Shown: positions 42,221 to 52,980 of the stretch, one piece after another
Numbering within the stretch: the first letter of the stretch is position 1
How the letters are laid out: every line of letters starts with the position of its first letter
NCBI RefSeq assembly: GCF_007570865.1
Contig: NZ_VLPS01000003.1
Coordinates: forward strand, 248,001-312,000
DNA: 64,000 nucleotides
DNA from: Atlantibacter subterraneus
GTDB lineage: Bacteria; Pseudomonadota; Gammaproteobacteria; Enterobacterales; Enterobacteriaceae
Direction of reading: 5' to 3'
The notes under the pieces: generated by a model
The model's input: the letters and a program-made list of their open reading frames with translations, nothing else
Told to the model about the DNA's origin: nothing
Database searches by the model: none
Program-made: the position numbers and the translations under genes

Positions 42221-44166
42221 TGCCGGAATTGGGTAATTTCCTGCTGTGCCTGGGGTTGGGGATTTCATTACTGCTTAGCGTTTATCCGCAATGGGGCGCG
42301 GTGCGTCAGGACGCGCGGCTGATGGCGCTGGGGCGTCCGCTCTCATGGGCGCTGTTTTTAAGCGTTTTCGCAGCATTTTTAATTCTGGTTTACGCCTTTG
42401 TGGTGAACGACTTCACCATTATGTATGTCGCCAGCAACTCCAACGCCGAGTTGCCGGTGTGGTATCGCGTTGCCGCGACCTGGGGCGCGCACGAAGGCTC
42501 GCTGCTGCTGTGGGTGCTGCTGATGAGCGCCTGGACCTTCGCGGTGGCGGTGCTGAGCCGCGGGATGCCGCTGGATTCCGTGGCGCGGGTGCTTTCCGTG
42601 ATGGGCATGGTTAACTTCGGCTTCCTGCTGTTTATCCTGCTAACCTCCGACCCGTTTACCCGCACCCTGCCGGAATACCCGATTGACGGGCGCGATCTTA
42701 ATCCGCTGTTGCAGGACGTCGGGCTGATTTTCCACCCGCCGCTGCTGTATATGGGCTATGTGGGCTTCTCGGTTGCCTTTGCGTTTGCTATCGCGTCGCT
42801 GATGGCGGGGCGTCTGGATACCGCCTGGGCGCGCTGGTCGCGTCCGTGGACCCAGGCCGCGTGGATTTTCCTGACTCTCGGCATCGTGCTGGGTTCCGCC
42901 TGGGCCTATTACGAGCTGGGCTGGGGTGGCTGGTGGTTCTGGGACCCGGTAGAAAACGCCTCTCTGATGCCGTGGCTGGCGGGCACCGCGCTGATGCACT
43001 CCCTGGCGGTAACCGAAAAACGCGGCAGCTTTAAGGCATGGACGGTACTGCTGGCGATCGCCGCATTCTCTCTTTGCCTGCTGGGCACCTTCCTGGTGCG
43101 CTCCGGGGTGCTGGTCTCGGTGCATTCGTTCGCATCGGACCCGGCGCGCGGCATGTTTATCCTCGCCCTGCTGGTGATTGCCATCGGCGGCTCGCTGCTG
43201 CTGTATGCGGTAAAAGGCAACAAAGTGCGCGCCAGGGTGAAAAACGATCTCTGGTCGCGAGAAACCTTCCTGCTCGGCAACAACATTCTGCTGATGGCCG
43301 CCATGCTGGTGGTGCTGCTCGGTACGCTGCTGCCGCTGGTGCATAAACAGCTGGGTCTTGGCAGCATCTCTATCGGCGAGCCGTTCTTCAATATGATGTT
43401 CACCGCCATGATGGTGCCGTTCGCTCTGCTGCTGGGCATCGGGCCGCTGGTGCGCTGGCGTCGCGATGAGCCGGGCAAAGTGCTCAAGCGCCTGGGCATT
43501 GCGCTGGTGATTACCCTTGCGGGCGCGCTGCTGCTGCCGTGGCTGATGCAGGACCGCATTGAAGCCATGACGGTAGTCGGGCTGATGATGGCGATTTGGG
43601 TGTTTGTGCTGGCGCTGATGGAACTGCACGAGCGTGCGACTCACCGTCATTCGTTCCTGAAAGGGTTGACCCGACTCTCCCGCAGCCAGTGGGGTATGGT
43701 GCTGGGCCACGTTGGTCTGGCGGTAACGGTAGTGGGCATCGCTTTTAGCCAGAGCTACAGCGTGGAGCGCGACGTGCGCATGAAGGCGGGCGATCGCGTC
43801 GATATCCACCAGTACCAGTTTATTTTCAAAGAAGTGCGTGAGGTCAGCGGGCCGAACTGGCGCGGCGGCGTGGGCGTGATTGACGTCCTGCGCAACGGCA
43901 AGCCGGAAGCCACTCTCCATGCCGAGAAGCGCTTCTATAACAGCAATATGATGATGATGACCGAAGCGGCCATCGACGGCGGCGTTACCCGCGACCTGTA
44001 CGCGGCGCTGGGCGAAGAGCTGGACGACGGCAGCTGGGCGGTGCGGCTTTATTACAAACCCTTTGTTCGCTGGATTTGGTACGGCGGGGCATTAATGGCG
44101 CTGGGCGGCTTGCTGAGTATGCTCGATCCTCGCTATCGCCTGCGTAAAGCATTGCAGGAGGCATAA
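42217..44166 (+). CDS. ccmF: cytochrome c heme lyase subunit CcmF
   Basis: Large integral membrane protein of 649 residues that attaches heme from CcmE to apocytochrome c together with CcmH/I. The WWD heme domain reads [19 protein letters not shown] (about 232-250), and conserved ligand-type histidines occur around it ([18 protein letters not shown]). A periplasmic loop of about 100 residues lies near the C-terminus. It ends one base into ccmG. Confidence 0.96.
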   Translation: MMPELGNFLLCLGLGISLLLSVYPQWGAVRQDARLMALGRPLSWALFLSVFAAFLILVYAFVVNDFTIMYVASNSNAELPVWYRVAATWGAHEGSLLLWVLLMSAWTFAVAVLSRGMPLDSVARVLSVMGMVNFGFLLFILLTSDPFTRTLPEYPIDGRDLNPLLQDVGLIFHPPLLYMGYVGFSVAFAFAIASLMAGRLDTAWARWSRPWTQAAWIFLTLGIVLGSAWAYYELGWGGWWFWDPVENASLMPWLAGTALMHSLAVTEKRGSFKAWTVLLAIAAFSLCLLGTFLVRSGVLVSVHSFASDPARGMFILALLVIAIGGSLLLYAVKGNKVRARVKNDLWSRETFLLGNNILLMAAMLVVLLGTLLPLVHKQLGLGSISIGEPFFNMMFTAMMVPFALLLGIGPLVRWRRDEPGKVLKRLGIALVITLAGALLLPWLMQDRIEAMTVVGLMMAIWVFVLALMELHERATHRHSFLKGLTRLSRSQWGMVLGHVGLAVTVVGIAFSQSYSVERDVRMKAGDRVDIHQYQFIFKEVREVSGPNWRGGVGVIDVLRNGKPEATLHAEKRFYNSNMMMMTEAAIDGGVTRDLYAALGEELDDGSWAVRLYYKPFVRWIWYGGALMALGGLLSMLDPRYRLRKALQEA

Positions 44167-44726
44167 TGAAACGTAATGTGTTGTTTATTCCATTAATCCT
44201 TTTTTTACTGCTGGCCGCCGCGCTGCTGTGGCAACTGGTGCGCAACGCCAACGGTGATGATCCCACCACTCTGGAATCGGCGCTTATCGGTAAGCCGGTG
44301 CCGGTGTTTAAGCTCGAATCGCTGGATGAGCCGGGCAAAACCTATGACCAGGCGGCGCTGACCAACGGTAAACCGGTATTGCTGAACGTCTGGGCGACCT
44401 GGTGCCCCACCTGCCGCGCCGAACATCAGTACCTGAACCGCCTGTCCGCACAGGGCGTGCGGGTCGTGGGCATGAACTATAAAGACGATCGCCAGAAGGC
44501 TATCACCTGGCTGAATGAACTGGGCAATCCCTACGCCATGAGCCTGTTTGACGGCAACGGCATGCTGGGCCTCGACCTGGGCGTGTACGGCGCGCCGGAA
44601 ACTTTCCTGATCGACGGCAAGGGCATTATCCGCTACCGCCACGCCGGGGATCTCAACGAGCAAGTCTGGCAGAGCGAAATCAAGCCGCTGTGGGACAAAT
44701 ACAGTAATCAGGGGGCGGGAGCATGA
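44166..44726 (+). CDS. ccmG: periplasmic thiol:disulfide oxidoreductase CcmG (DsbE)
   Basis: A membrane-anchored thioredoxin-like protein of 186 residues. It keeps the CXXCH cysteines of apocytochrome c reduced. The N-terminal anchor is about residues 5-25, and the active site is WATWCPTCRAEH with Cys80 and Cys83. The GAPETFLID segment contains the usual cis-proline region. Confidence 0.96.
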   Translation: MKRNVLFIPLILFLLLAAALLWQLVRNANGDDPTTLESALIGKPVPVFKLESLDEPGKTYDQAALTNGKPVLLNVWATWCPTCRAEHQYLNRLSAQGVRVVGMNYKDDRQKAITWLNELGNPYAMSLFDGNGMLGLDLGVYGAPETFLIDGKGIIRYRHAGDLNEQVWQSEIKPLWDKYSNQGAGA

Positions 44727-45181
44727 CCCGTATTCTGACGCTGCTCGCCGCGCTGCTGCTGTCGTTTTCGGTGTTTGCCGCCATCGACACTTATCAGTTT
44801 AAAGATGAAGCCCAGGAGCAGCAGTTCCGCGAGCTGACGGCGCAGCTGCGCTGCCCGAAATGCCAGAACAACAGCATTGCCGATTCCAACGCCATGATCG
44901 CCTCGGATATGCGCCAGAAGGTGTACGAGCTCCAGCAGCAGGGCCAGACCCAGCAGCAGATCATCGACTATATGGTGGCGCGCTACGGTAACTTCGTGAC
45001 CTACGAACCGCCGATCACGCCGGGCACGATTGTGCTGTGGCTGCTGCCGGCGCTGTTTATCCTCGGCGGGATTATCGTGGTGGTGCGCCGTGCCAGGAGA
45101 GGGCAGCAGGCTGCCGCCCAACCGCTAAACGATCTGGAACAGCAACGCCTGAAGCAGTTGCTAAGCGAGAAGAAAAAATGA
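44723..45181 (+). CDS. ccmH: cytochrome c maturation protein CcmH (short form)
   Basis: A 152-residue thiol reductase with a signal peptide (about 1-20), the LRCPKCQN motif (Cys44 and Cys47) and a C-terminal membrane anchor (about 105-122). E. coli CcmH (350 residues) joins this domain to the TPR part of CcmI; here the two are separate genes, the arrangement of most other proteobacteria. It overlaps ccmI by an ATGA. Confidence 0.94.
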   Translation: MTRILTLLAALLLSFSVFAAIDTYQFKDEAQEQQFRELTAQLRCPKCQNNSIADSNAMIASDMRQKVYELQQQGQTQQQIIDYMVARYGNFVTYEPPITPGTIVLWLLPALFILGGIIVVVRRARRGQQAAAQPLNDLEQQRLKQLLSEKKK

Positions 45182-46374
45182 CGTTAACGCTGCTGATTAG
45201 CGCCATAGTGGCGTTGCTGATTATCACCGCTGGCCTGTTATTTGTTCCCTGGTCCGGCAATCGCAGCGTCTCGCGCGATGTGCTGAACCGGGCGTTTTAC
45301 CAGTCCCGGCTGCGCGAGCTGGAGCGCGAAAACAGTGCCGAGCGCGAGGAGATGGTGGCTGAACTTCAGCACAATCTGCTCGATGATATTCCTCAGCACA
45401 GCGAAAGCGCACAGAAACCGCTGAGCCGCTGGGTGCTGGCCCCCGGCGTGGCGGCGCTGGTGATTGTCAGCGTCGGCGTGTTCTGGAAAACCGTCGATCT
45501 GAAAAAAGTGCTCGAATGGCAGGAAGTCACTCGCCAGACGCCGGAATTGTTGAATCGCGTAATGGACCCGAACGCGCCCGCGCTGACCATGGAAGAGATG
45601 GCGCGCCTGGGCCTGGGGCTGCGCACCCGGTTGCAGGATGAGCCGAATAATATTGAAGGCTGGATGATGCTGGGCCGTATCGGCATGGCGCTGAATAACG
45701 CCACCACGGCTACCGATGCGTTTGAACACGCATGGAAGCTGGCCCCGGACAACATTGACGCCAAACTCGACTATGCTGAAGTATTGATTCGTTCATCCGA
45801 TCAGAATGACAACCAGCTGGGCGATAAATTACTGCGTGAAGCGGTGGCGGCGTCGCATACCAATATTCGCGCCCTGAGCCTGCTGGCGTTCAGTTCCTTT
45901 GAGCAACAGCGCTTTGGCGATGCGGTAGCGGCGTGGCAGATGATGCTGCGCGTCTTGCCGCAAAACGATAAGCGCCGGGCGGTGATTGAGCGTAGTATCG
46001 CTCAGGCGGAAGCCCAGACCAGCGTAGACAATGCGCCGCTGGCTGTTAAAATCACGCTTTCGCCGGAAGCTCAGCAGAGCATGGCTGCCAACGGCACCGT
46101 CTTTGTTACCGTAGTAGGTGAATCCTCGCCGGTTCCCGTGGCGGTGAAAAAGTTGCCGGTTGGTCAGTTTCCGATGACACTCAATATAGATGACTCAAAT
46201 ACCATGATGCCGGGAGGTTCACTCTCTTCACTGCATCAGGGGTGGATTAAAGTGCATATCTCACAGGATGGCACGCCTGCTGTGCAGTCAGGGGACTGGG
46301 TTGGTCAAAGCGCGCTAATTAAATTTGACCCTGCCCATCCGACGGAGGTGACGATTTCATCCCGTCAGCCCTGA
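45178..46374 (+). CDS. ccmI: cytochrome c maturation TPR protein CcmI
   Basis: A 398-residue apocytochrome chaperone. Two N-terminal membrane helices (about 1-22 and 88-105) flank a cytoplasmic loop with QSRLRELEREN. TPR-like repeats follow (about 155-280, with NNIEGWMMLGRIGMALNN), then a beta-rich C-terminal domain (about 285-398). The start at 45178 overlaps the ccmH stop; a longer frame starting inside ccmH is not credible. Only 29 bases separate it from mlaA, with no terminator seen, so read-through is likely. Confidence 0.9.
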   Translation: MTLTLLISAIVALLIITAGLLFVPWSGNRSVSRDVLNRAFYQSRLRELERENSAEREEMVAELQHNLLDDIPQHSESAQKPLSRWVLAPGVAALVIVSVGVFWKTVDLKKVLEWQEVTRQTPELLNRVMDPNAPALTMEEMARLGLGLRTRLQDEPNNIEGWMMLGRIGMALNNATTATDAFEHAWKLAPDNIDAKLDYAEVLIRSSDQNDNQLGDKLLREAVAASHTNIRALSLLAFSSFEQQRFGDAVAAWQMMLRVLPQNDKRRAVIERSIAQAEAQTSVDNAPLAVKITLSPEAQQSMAANGTVFVTVVGESSPVPVAVKKLPVGQFPMTLNIDDSNTMMPGGSLSSLHQGWIKVHISQDGTPAVQSGDWVGQSALIKFDPAHPTEVTISSRQP

Positions 46375-46403
46375 CAGCAGATATCAATAACAGGGAGACA
46401 GAG

Positions 46404-47156
46404 ATGAATTTTCGCCTGACCGGCATTGCGCTGGCGACAACCTTACTGATGGGGTGCGCCAGCTCTGGGGAACAACAGGGTCGTTCGGATCCGTTTGAAG
46501 GCTTCAACCGGTCCATGTACAACTTCAACTTTAACGTACTGGATCCTTATGTTGTTCGTCCGGTCGCCGTGGTCTGGCGGGATTATGTGCCGCAACCGGC
46601 GCGTAATGGGATCAGCAATTTCACCAGCAACCTTGAAGAACCCGCCATTATGGTTAACTACTTTCTTCAGGGCGACCCCTACCAGGGGATGGTGCACTTC
46701 ACGCGCTTTTTCCTGAATACTCTGCTGGGGATGGGCGGCTTTATTGACGTCGCGGGTTTATCGAACCCGAAACTGCAGCGCGTGGAGCCGCATCGTTTCG
46801 GCAGCACGCTGGGCCACTATGGCGTTGGATATGGTCCATACCTGCAACTGCCGTTCTATGGCAGCTTTACGCTGCGTCAGGAAGGCGGCGATGCGGTGGA
46901 TACCCTTTATCCGGCGCTTTCCTGGCTGACCTGGCCGATGTCCATCGGCAAGTGGGCGATTGAAGGCGTTGAAACCCGCGCGCAGCTGCTCGATTCCGAT
47001 GGCCTGCTGCGCCAGTCTTCCGACCCGTATATCCTGGTGCGCGAAGCCTACTTCCAGCGTAACGATTTTATTGCCAACGGCGGCCAGCTGAAGCCGGAAG
47101 AAAACCCGAACGCCCAGGCGATTCAGGATGATTTGAAAGAGATCGACTCAGAATAA
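46404..47156 (+). CDS. mlaA: outer-membrane lipoprotein MlaA (VacJ)
   Basis: Removes misplaced phospholipids from the outer leaflet of the outer membrane, working with OmpC/F and the MlaBCDEF system. It has 250 residues. The signal peptide ends in the lipobox LMGC, giving lipidated Cys18. The conserved region runs DPFEGFNRSMYNFN to the RFGSTLGHYGVGYGPYLQLP segment. In E. coli it lies alone between yfdC and fadL; here ccmI precedes it closely. It is convergent with fadL. Confidence 0.96.
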   Translation: MNFRLTGIALATTLLMGCASSGEQQGRSDPFEGFNRSMYNFNFNVLDPYVVRPVAVVWRDYVPQPARNGISNFTSNLEEPAIMVNYFLQGDPYQGMVHFTRFFLNTLLGMGGFIDVAGLSNPKLQRVEPHRFGSTLGHYGVGYGPYLQLPFYGSFTLRQEGGDAVDTLYPALSWLTWPMSIGKWAIEGVETRAQLLDSDGLLRQSSDPYILVREAYFQRNDFIANGGQLKPEENPNAQAIQDDLKEIDSE

Positions 47157-47175
47157 CGCCGCTGAAAAGCGGCAA

Positions 47176-47208
47176 TAAAAAAGGTGAGCCATCGTGGCTC
47201 ACCTTTTT
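47176..47208. terminator. bidirectional terminator between mlaA and fadL
   Basis: Six As, GGTGAGCCA, short loop, TGGCTCACC, five Ts, between the two convergent genes. Confidence 0.92.
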
Positions 47209-47225
47209 GCGTTTTAAAGGGAGAA

Positions 47226-48593
47226 TTAGAACGCGTAGTTGAAGTTTGCGCCGTACAGCCAGGCTTTACCTTCGGATTTAAAGGTATACGGGCCTTCGGT
47301 AAATTCAACGTGCTGACCGTGCATATAGGATACGCCGACGTCCACGGACGCGTCTTTGTTAAACGCGTAAGTTGCGCCAGTGCTCAGCCACAGACGGTCC
47401 TGATCCGGGATTGAGATGGAACGGCGATCGGCAGGAACCGGGCTGTCATCGAAGGCGATACCGGCACGCAGCGTCCAGTTGTCATCCATAAAGTAGGTGG
47501 TCCCTAACGCGATGCGGTAAGAATCACGGAAGCTTTCATCTTTATAGAACAGAGTCTGGCCATCTTTATTGGTGGCTTTCAGCTCCTGGAACTGGCTCCA
47601 GCTGGTGTAGGCCAGGCTGTAGTGAATCGCCCACTGCGGTGCCACTTTGTTATAACCAGACAGTTCCCACATTTCTGGCAGGTTCAGCGTCAGGTCGCCG
47701 CCGATGGTGCGGCCGCCAGTGCCGTAAGGCAGGCCCTGGCTGGAAAGTGCGGCATTGATGGCCGGGTTGTTGCTCAAATCACTTTTGTAATCGCCTTCGA
47801 AATCGATTTTAACTTCTGAGCGATAGGTCAATGAGTAACGGTTATTTTCGTCAACTTCATACATGATACCGGCGTTCCAGCCATAGCCCCACTCGTCGCC
47901 TTTCAGGCGCGCAATTTGGGTATCGCTGTCCAGCGAGTTCGCATAGCCTGCCAGTGCGCGAAGCTGTGCGCCCTGCGGCGTATTGCTGGTGAAAGCCGGG
48001 TTACGGCTGAGCTGAGCGGCGGTCAACTGGCCGAGGTCACCCGCGTAACGCTCCAGTTTGGCTTTTGCATAAACAGCGTTAAAGCCCAGACCAAAGCTGA
48101 AGTTATTGTTCAGGCGATAAGCGCCGCTCAGGTTGAGGTTGAGGGTTTCCAGGTCGGTTTTACCGCCCATAGAGCCCGCTGCATACGTATCGTTAAATTC
48201 GGTTGCCAGACCATAGTTGGAGGTCACGGATGCGCCCCAACCAAATTGTTCGTTAATCGGCGCAACGAAATGCAGGTTTGGCACCCACGCGGTTGGCGCG
48301 ATGTTGTCGGAATCCAGGCTGCGGCCTGAAGGCGAACGGCCGGACACATTCACATCCGGGTCAACAAAAATGGCACCACCGGAGAACGTCGGGCGATCGA
48401 ACATCATGATCGCGGCCGGGTTACGGCTGGCGGAACCGGCGTTATCGGCGATAGCGCCTTCCCCTGAATAGGCACGGCCAAGGCCAGAGGAAGAAAACTC
48501 GTTTAATTGAAAACCTGCGGACCAGGCTTGAGAAGAGACGATTGCCACTGCGACTGCGAGAAGAGACTTGGTAAACAGGGTTTTCTGGCTCAT
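47226..48593 (-). CDS. fadL: long-chain fatty acid outer-membrane transporter FadL
   Basis: A 14-strand beta-barrel porin that brings long-chain fatty acids across the outer membrane, 455 residues with a signal peptide ([20 protein letters not shown].. cut before GFQLNEFS). The N-terminal hatch has the [11 protein letters not shown] segment (E. coli: NPALITMFDRP), and the protein ends in Phe (NFNYAF) for BAM assembly. The ATG at 48593 is eight bases after GAGG; an ATG at 48599 is too close. It has two FadR sites upstream, as in E. coli. Confidence 0.96.
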   Translation of the reverse strand: MSQKTLFTKSLLAVAVAIVSSQAWSAGFQLNEFSSSGLGRAYSGEGAIADNAGSASRNPAAIMMFDRPTFSGGAIFVDPDVNVSGRSPSGRSLDSDNIAPTAWVPNLHFVAPINEQFGWGASVTSNYGLATEFNDTYAAGSMGGKTDLETLNLNLSGAYRLNNNFSFGLGFNAVYAKAKLERYAGDLGQLTAAQLSRNPAFTSNTPQGAQLRALAGYANSLDSDTQIARLKGDEWGYGWNAGIMYEVDENNRYSLTYRSEVKIDFEGDYKSDLSNNPAINAALSSQGLPYGTGGRTIGGDLTLNLPEMWELSGYNKVAPQWAIHYSLAYTSWSQFQELKATNKDGQTLFYKDESFRDSYRIALGTTYFMDDNWTLRAGIAFDDSPVPADRRSISIPDQDRLWLSTGATYAFNKDASVDVGVSYMHGQHVEFTEGPYTFKSEGKAWLYGANFNYAF

Positions 48594-48678
48594 GACCATA
48601 ACCTCATCCATTTATTTTTATTTAAATAATGTTACTTACCGTAACAGGAGCGCGAAGTGTAGGGTCTGAGTTACGGCT

Positions 48679-48695
48679 TACAAATCAGACCAGTG
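48679..48695 (-). promoter_or_regulatory. FadR site, proximal to fadL
   Basis: The minus strand reads CACTGGTCTGATTTGTA, close to the FadR consensus (AACTGGTCNGACNTGTT) and almost the same as the second E. coli fadL operator. It lies about 90 bases before the start codon. Confidence 0.8.
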
Positions 48696-48702
48696 GCGAG
48701 AG

Positions 48703-48719
48703 TATAGGTCCGACCAGAG
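48703..48719 (-). promoter_or_regulatory. FadR site, distal to fadL
   Basis: The minus strand reads CTCTGGTCGGACCTATA, nearly the same as the first E. coli fadL operator, seven bases from the proximal site. Acyl-CoA would release FadR and induce fadL. Confidence 0.82.
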
Positions 48720-48962
48720 CGAATGTTGCAAGTATGTTTAATGAAAATTTCCAAATTGATCATCGAAACGAGATCGCCGTGGCAAATTTGGGGCCGGTGT
48801 CTCTCGGCGAACAGGGTGATTTTTGTTTCAGATCATTTTTATCGCTGATTTCTAAATCTGTCAGGATTTGTCGAAAATCTCGGGTGGAGCACGTTCCAAT
48901 CGGGGCGTAAAATAGCGTTATTGCTAACTGCACCCCAGGTGCGATGTACAGAGGAAATCACA

Positions 48963-49247
48963 ATGAGTAAATGCAGTGCTGATGAAACCCCGGTTTGCTG
49001 CTGTATTGATGTTGGGACCATTATGGACAACACCGACTGCACCGCGTCCTACAGCCGCGTTTTCCCGGACCGCGCCCAGGCCGAAGAAACCCTGGCTGCC
49101 CTGAGCGCCAAAGCCCGCGAAGTAGAATCCGAGCCGTGCCAGATCAACGCTAACTTCACTGAAGAAAGCGATGGCGTGCGGCTGGATATCGATTTCGTTT
49201 TTGCCTGCCAGGCCGAAACCATGATTTTCCAGCTGGGTCTGCGTTAA
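48963..49247 (+). CDS. yfcZ: UPF0381 family protein YfcZ
   Basis: A 94-residue cytoplasmic protein of unknown function, the same length as E. coli YfcZ. It starts MSKCSADETPVCCCIDVGTI, with a cysteine cluster (Cys4, Cys12-14) that could bind metal, although this is not shown. The C-terminal half reads FTEESDGVRLDIDFVFACQA. The ATG at 48963 follows AGAGGAAA. It lies between fadL (divergent) and fadI (same strand). Confidence 0.9.
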   Translation: MSKCSADETPVCCCIDVGTIMDNTDCTASYSRVFPDRAQAEETLAALSAKAREVESEPCQINANFTEESDGVRLDIDFVFACQAETMIFQLGLR

Positions 49248-49254
49248 TCCATGC

Positions 49255-49281
49255 GACGCCTTCCCGTTCCGGGGAGGCGTC
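49255..49281 (+). terminator. hairpin after yfcZ
   Basis: GACGCCTTCCC, short loop, GGGGAGGCGTC begins eight bases after the yfcZ stop. It lacks a strong T run, so its strength as a terminator is uncertain. Confidence 0.5.
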
Positions 49282-49362
49282 ATCTGCGCGTAAATTCGTG
49301 TAACTCTTCGCACTTTTTCATTTCCCCGGTTGGCTAATTGTAAAAATTTGGTTAAGACTATC

Positions 49363-49379
49363 GTCAGGTCCGACCACTT
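49363..49379. promoter_or_regulatory. FadR site upstream of fadIJ
   Basis: GTCAGGTCCGACCACTT; its complement AAGTGGTCGGACCTGAC fits the FadR consensus. E. coli fadI has a matching site. It lies 35 bases before the fadI start. Confidence 0.8.
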
Positions 49380-49413
49380 TTTCGTTGTGAGTCCATTTTT
49401 ACAGGGGAGTGTT

Positions 49414-50724
49414 ATGAGTCAGGCGTTACCGCGTCTTGCCCGTCCGGGCGATCGTATTGCCATCATCAGCGGGTTACGAACCCCATTCGCGCGCCAGGCG
49501 ACCGCTTTTCACGGCATTCCGGCGGTCGATCTCGGCAAAATGGTGGTCAGTGAACTGCTGGCACGCAGCGAAATCCCACCCGAGGTGATTGAGCAACTGG
49601 TGTTTGGCCAGGTGGTGCAAATGCCGGAAGCGCCAAACATCGCGCGCGAAATCGTGCTCGGCACCGGCATGAATGTGCACACCGACGCTTACAGCGTTAG
49701 CCGCGCCTGCGCCACCAGCTTCCAGGCGGTCGCCAACGTAGCAGAAAGCCTGATGGCCGGGACAATCCGCGCCGGTATCGCGGGCGGGGCGGATTCCTCA
49801 TCTGTACTGCCGATTGGCGTCAGCAAAAAGCTGGCTCGCGTACTGGTGGATGTCAACAAAGCCCGTACCACCGGGCAGCGCCTGAAGCTTTTCTCGCGTC
49901 TGCGCCTGCGCGATTTAATGCCCGTGCCGCCTGCCGTGGCGGAATACTCCACCGGTTTACGCATGGGCGATACCGCCGAGCAGATGGCGAAAACCCACGC
50001 TATCACCCGTGAACAGCAGGATGCGCTGGCGCACCGCTCCCACGTGCGGGCCGCACAGGCCTGGCAGGAGGGCAAATTCGCGGATGAAGTGATGACCGCC
50101 TTCGTCCCGCCCTATCGCGAGCCGTTCAGCGAAGACAACAATATTCGTAAAAACAGTTCTCAGGCTGATTATGCCAAACTGCGTCCGGCCTTTGACCGCA
50201 AACACGGCACCGTAACGGCGGCAAACAGCACGCCGCTTACCGACGGTGCCGCCGCGCTGATCATGATGACCGAGTCGCGTGCCAAAGAGCTGGGTCTGAC
50301 GCCGCTCGGCTATCTGCGCAGCTACGCTTTTACCGCTATCGACGTCTGGCAGGACATGCTGCTGGGGCCAGCCTGGGCCACCCCGCTGGCGCTGGATCGC
50401 GCCGGGATTACCCTCGCGGATTTGACCCTGTTTGATATGCATGAAGCCTTCGCCGCCCAGACGCTGGCCAACCTGAAAATGCTCTCCAGCGAGCGGTTTG
50501 CCCGCGACGTGCTGGGCCGCGCCCACGCCACCGGCGAAGTGGATGACGCCATCTTTAACGTGTTGGGCGGCTCAATCGCCTACGGTCATCCGTTTGCCGC
50601 AACCGGCGCGCGGATGATCGTCCAGACCCTGAATGAACTGCGTCGTCGCGGCGGCGGATTCGGTCTGGTAACGGCCTGCGCGGCAGGCGGGTTAGGGGCG
50701 GCAATGGTACTGGAGGCAGAATAA
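49414..50724 (+). CDS. fadI: 3-ketoacyl-CoA thiolase FadI
   Basis: Thiolase of the anaerobic beta-oxidation complex, 436 residues as in E. coli. The acyl-enzyme cysteine lies in [12 protein letters not shown] (about residue 99), the second-half motif is [19 protein letters not shown] with the catalytic His, and the final cysteine is in [15 protein letters not shown]. The start ATG at 49414 follows GGGGAG. Its last base is the first base of fadJ, so the two subunits are made together. Confidence 0.97.
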   Translation: MSQALPRLARPGDRIAIISGLRTPFARQATAFHGIPAVDLGKMVVSELLARSEIPPEVIEQLVFGQVVQMPEAPNIAREIVLGTGMNVHTDAYSVSRACATSFQAVANVAESLMAGTIRAGIAGGADSSSVLPIGVSKKLARVLVDVNKARTTGQRLKLFSRLRLRDLMPVPPAVAEYSTGLRMGDTAEQMAKTHAITREQQDALAHRSHVRAAQAWQEGKFADEVMTAFVPPYREPFSEDNNIRKNSSQADYAKLRPAFDRKHGTVTAANSTPLTDGAAALIMMTESRAKELGLTPLGYLRSYAFTAIDVWQDMLLGPAWATPLALDRAGITLADLTLFDMHEAFAAQTLANLKMLSSERFARDVLGRAHATGEVDDAIFNVLGGSIAYGHPFAATGARMIVQTLNELRRRGGGFGLVTACAAGGLGAAMVLEAE

Positions 50725-52886
50725 TGGAAGGGCAATCCGCATTTCACATGCACGTTCGTCTGGATAACATCGCCATCGTGACCATCGATGTACCCAACGA
50801 AAAAATGAACACCCTGAAGGCCGAGTTTGGCGGCGAAGTGCGCGCCATCCTTAAACAAATTCATGAAAACAAGCAGTTGCAGGGCGTGGTGTTTATCTCC
50901 GGTAAACCGGACAATTTCATCGCGGGCGCGGATATTAATATGATCGCCAGCTGCCAGACCGCGCAGCAGGCCGAAGCGCTGGCAAAACAGGGCCAGCAGA
51001 TCATGGCCGATATTCATGCGCTTTCTATTCCGGTGGTGGCGGCGATCCACGGACCCTGCCTCGGCGGCGGTCTGGAACTGGCGCTGGCCTGCCATCGCCG
51101 GGTCTGTACTGATGACGGCAAAACGGTGCTTGGGCTGCCGGAAGTGCAGCTCGGGCTGTTGCCCGGCTCCGGCGGCACCCAACGCCTGCCGCGCCTGATT
51201 GGCGTCAGCACCGCGCTGGAAATGATGCTGGCGGGTAAACAGCTGCGCCCGCGTCAGGCGCTGAAAGTGGGGTTAGTGGATGACGTGGTGCCGCAGTCGA
51301 TTCTGCTGGACGCGGCGGTGGAACTGGCGAAACAGGGCCGTCCCGCCTCACGCCGTCTGCCGGTGCGTGAACGTGTGCTGGCCGGGCCGTTGGGCCGCTG
51401 GATTCTGTTTCGCATGGTCACGAAGCAAACCCTGCAAAAAACCCACGGCAACTACCCGGCGGCGACGCGAATTATTGACGTGGTGCGCATCGGGCTGGAG
51501 CAGGGCAGCGCCAGCGGGTACGAAGCGGAAGCGCAAGCCTTTGGCGAACTCGCCATGACGCCGCAGTCCGCCGCGCTGCGTAATATTTTCTTTGCCAGCA
51601 CCGAGCTGAAAAAGGATCAGGGCAGCGAGGTGCCGCCGAAACCGCTGCGCGCCGTGGGCATTCTCGGCGGCGGGCTGATGGGCGGCGGGATTGCCTGGGT
51701 CACTGCCACCAAAGGTAAACTGCCGGTACGTCTGAAAGACATCAACGATAAAGGCATTAACCACGCCCTGAAATACAGCTGGGATTTGCTGGATAAAAAA
51801 GTGCGCCGCCGCCATTTAAAAGCGGTCGAGCGCGACAGCCAGATGGCGCTGATTAGCGGCTCTACCGATTATCGCGGCTTCCATCAGCGGGATATCGTGG
51901 TGGAAGCGGTGTTTGAGGATTTGGATCTCAAGCGCCAGATGGTGGCTGAAGTCGAACAATACGCCGCGCCGGACACGATTTTTGCCTCCAACACCTCCTC
52001 GTTGCCGATTGGCGATATCGCGCAAAACGCCGCGCGCCCGGAACAGGTGGTCGGCCTGCACTATTTCAGCCCGGTCGACAAAATGCCGCTGGTCGAAGTT
52101 ATCCCCCATGCGGGAACCAGTGCGCAAACCATTTCTACTACCGTGGCGCTGGCGAAAAAACAGGGTAAAACGCCGATCGTGGTGGCGGACTGCGCGGGCT
52201 TTTACGTTAACCGCATTCTCGCCCCGTATATCAATGAAGCCATGCGCTGCCTGCTTGAAGGTGAACCGATTGAGCACATTGACGACGCCCTGGTGAAGTT
52301 TGGCTTCCCGGTGGGGCCGATCCAACTTTTGGATGAGGTTGGAATAGACGTAGGCACTAAAATTATCCCTGTGCTGGAGCGGGCCTACGGAGCGCGTTTC
52401 AGCGCGCCGAATGATGCCGTTGCAGCAATATTGAAGGACGATCGCAAAGGCAGAAAAAATGGCCGTGGTTTCTATCTTTATCCGGCAAAAGGGCGTAAAA
52501 GCAAGAAGCAGGTCGACCCTGCGGTTTATACGCTTATTGGCGTCAAGCCCGAGCAAAAAATGGCGGCGGACGCGCTGGCGGAACGTTGCGTGATGATGAT
52601 GCTGAACGAGGCGGCGCGGGCGCTGGATGAAGGCGTGGTGCGTTCGGTCAGAGACGGCGATATCGGCGCGGTATTCGGCATCGGTTTCCCGCCTTTCCTT
52701 GGCGGGCCGTTCCGCTATATGGACAGCCTCGGTGCGGCAGAGGTGGTTGCCCGGCTGCAACGTCTGGAAAGCCGTTACGGCGAGCGTTTTGCCCCCTGCG
52801 AGCGGCTGCTGGCAATGGCGCAAACTCAGCAAAAATTCTGGCAAAGTCAGGCGGACGTTGAGCCTGCAACGGTGACCGCTGATTAA
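50724..52886 (+). CDS. fadJ: fatty acid oxidation complex alpha subunit FadJ
   Basis: Bifunctional enoyl-CoA hydratase / 3-hydroxyacyl-CoA dehydrogenase, 720 residues (714 in E. coli). The hydratase domain (about 1-190) has the oxyanion-hole GACLGGG-type motif (here [15 protein letters not shown]) and two acidic catalytic residues in [14 protein letters not shown]. The NAD-binding domain begins at [15 protein letters not shown] (about 310), and the dehydrogenase signature is [19 protein letters not shown] near 450. It works with FadI and, in E. coli, with FadK under anaerobic conditions. Confidence 0.97.
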   Translation: MEGQSAFHMHVRLDNIAIVTIDVPNEKMNTLKAEFGGEVRAILKQIHENKQLQGVVFISGKPDNFIAGADINMIASCQTAQQAEALAKQGQQIMADIHALSIPVVAAIHGPCLGGGLELALACHRRVCTDDGKTVLGLPEVQLGLLPGSGGTQRLPRLIGVSTALEMMLAGKQLRPRQALKVGLVDDVVPQSILLDAAVELAKQGRPASRRLPVRERVLAGPLGRWILFRMVTKQTLQKTHGNYPAATRIIDVVRIGLEQGSASGYEAEAQAFGELAMTPQSAALRNIFFASTELKKDQGSEVPPKPLRAVGILGGGLMGGGIAWVTATKGKLPVRLKDINDKGINHALKYSWDLLDKKVRRRHLKAVERDSQMALISGSTDYRGFHQRDIVVEAVFEDLDLKRQMVAEVEQYAAPDTIFASNTSSLPIGDIAQNAARPEQVVGLHYFSPVDKMPLVEVIPHAGTSAQTISTTVALAKKQGKTPIVVADCAGFYVNRILAPYINEAMRCLLEGEPIEHIDDALVKFGFPVGPIQLLDEVGIDVGTKIIPVLERAYGARFSAPNDAVAAILKDDRKGRKNGRGFYLYPAKGRKSKKQVDPAVYTLIGVKPEQKMAADALAERCVMMMLNEAARALDEGVVRSVRDGDIGAVFGIGFPPFLGGPFRYMDSLGAAEVVARLQRLESRYGERFAPCERLLAMAQTQQKFWQSQADVEPATVTAD

Positions 52887-52980
52887 CCGGTTTTTACCGG
52901 CGCGTCGGGGGTTGGTTAAATTGTAAACGGCGATTGACTATACTTACGCCATTAAGGTAAAACACAGCGTTTCATTCGAC

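Larger units (their letters stand above)
48594..48962. promoter_or_regulatory. fadL/yfcZ regulatory gap
   Basis: A 369-base gap without a gene. It holds the two FadR sites of fadL (listed separately) and, on the right, the yfcZ promoter region. I see no further confident element. Confidence 0.5.

Noticed and set aside
42640-43920. Open frame of 426 codons opposite ccmF
   Set aside because: Low-complexity His/Gln/Arg content; overlaps the conserved ccmF WWD region on the other strand.
45037-45177. Longer N-terminus for CcmI starting inside ccmH
   Set aside because: The extra residues are the out-of-frame translation of the CcmH tail; the ATGA overlap at 45178 fits operon style and the membrane start MTLTLLISAI.
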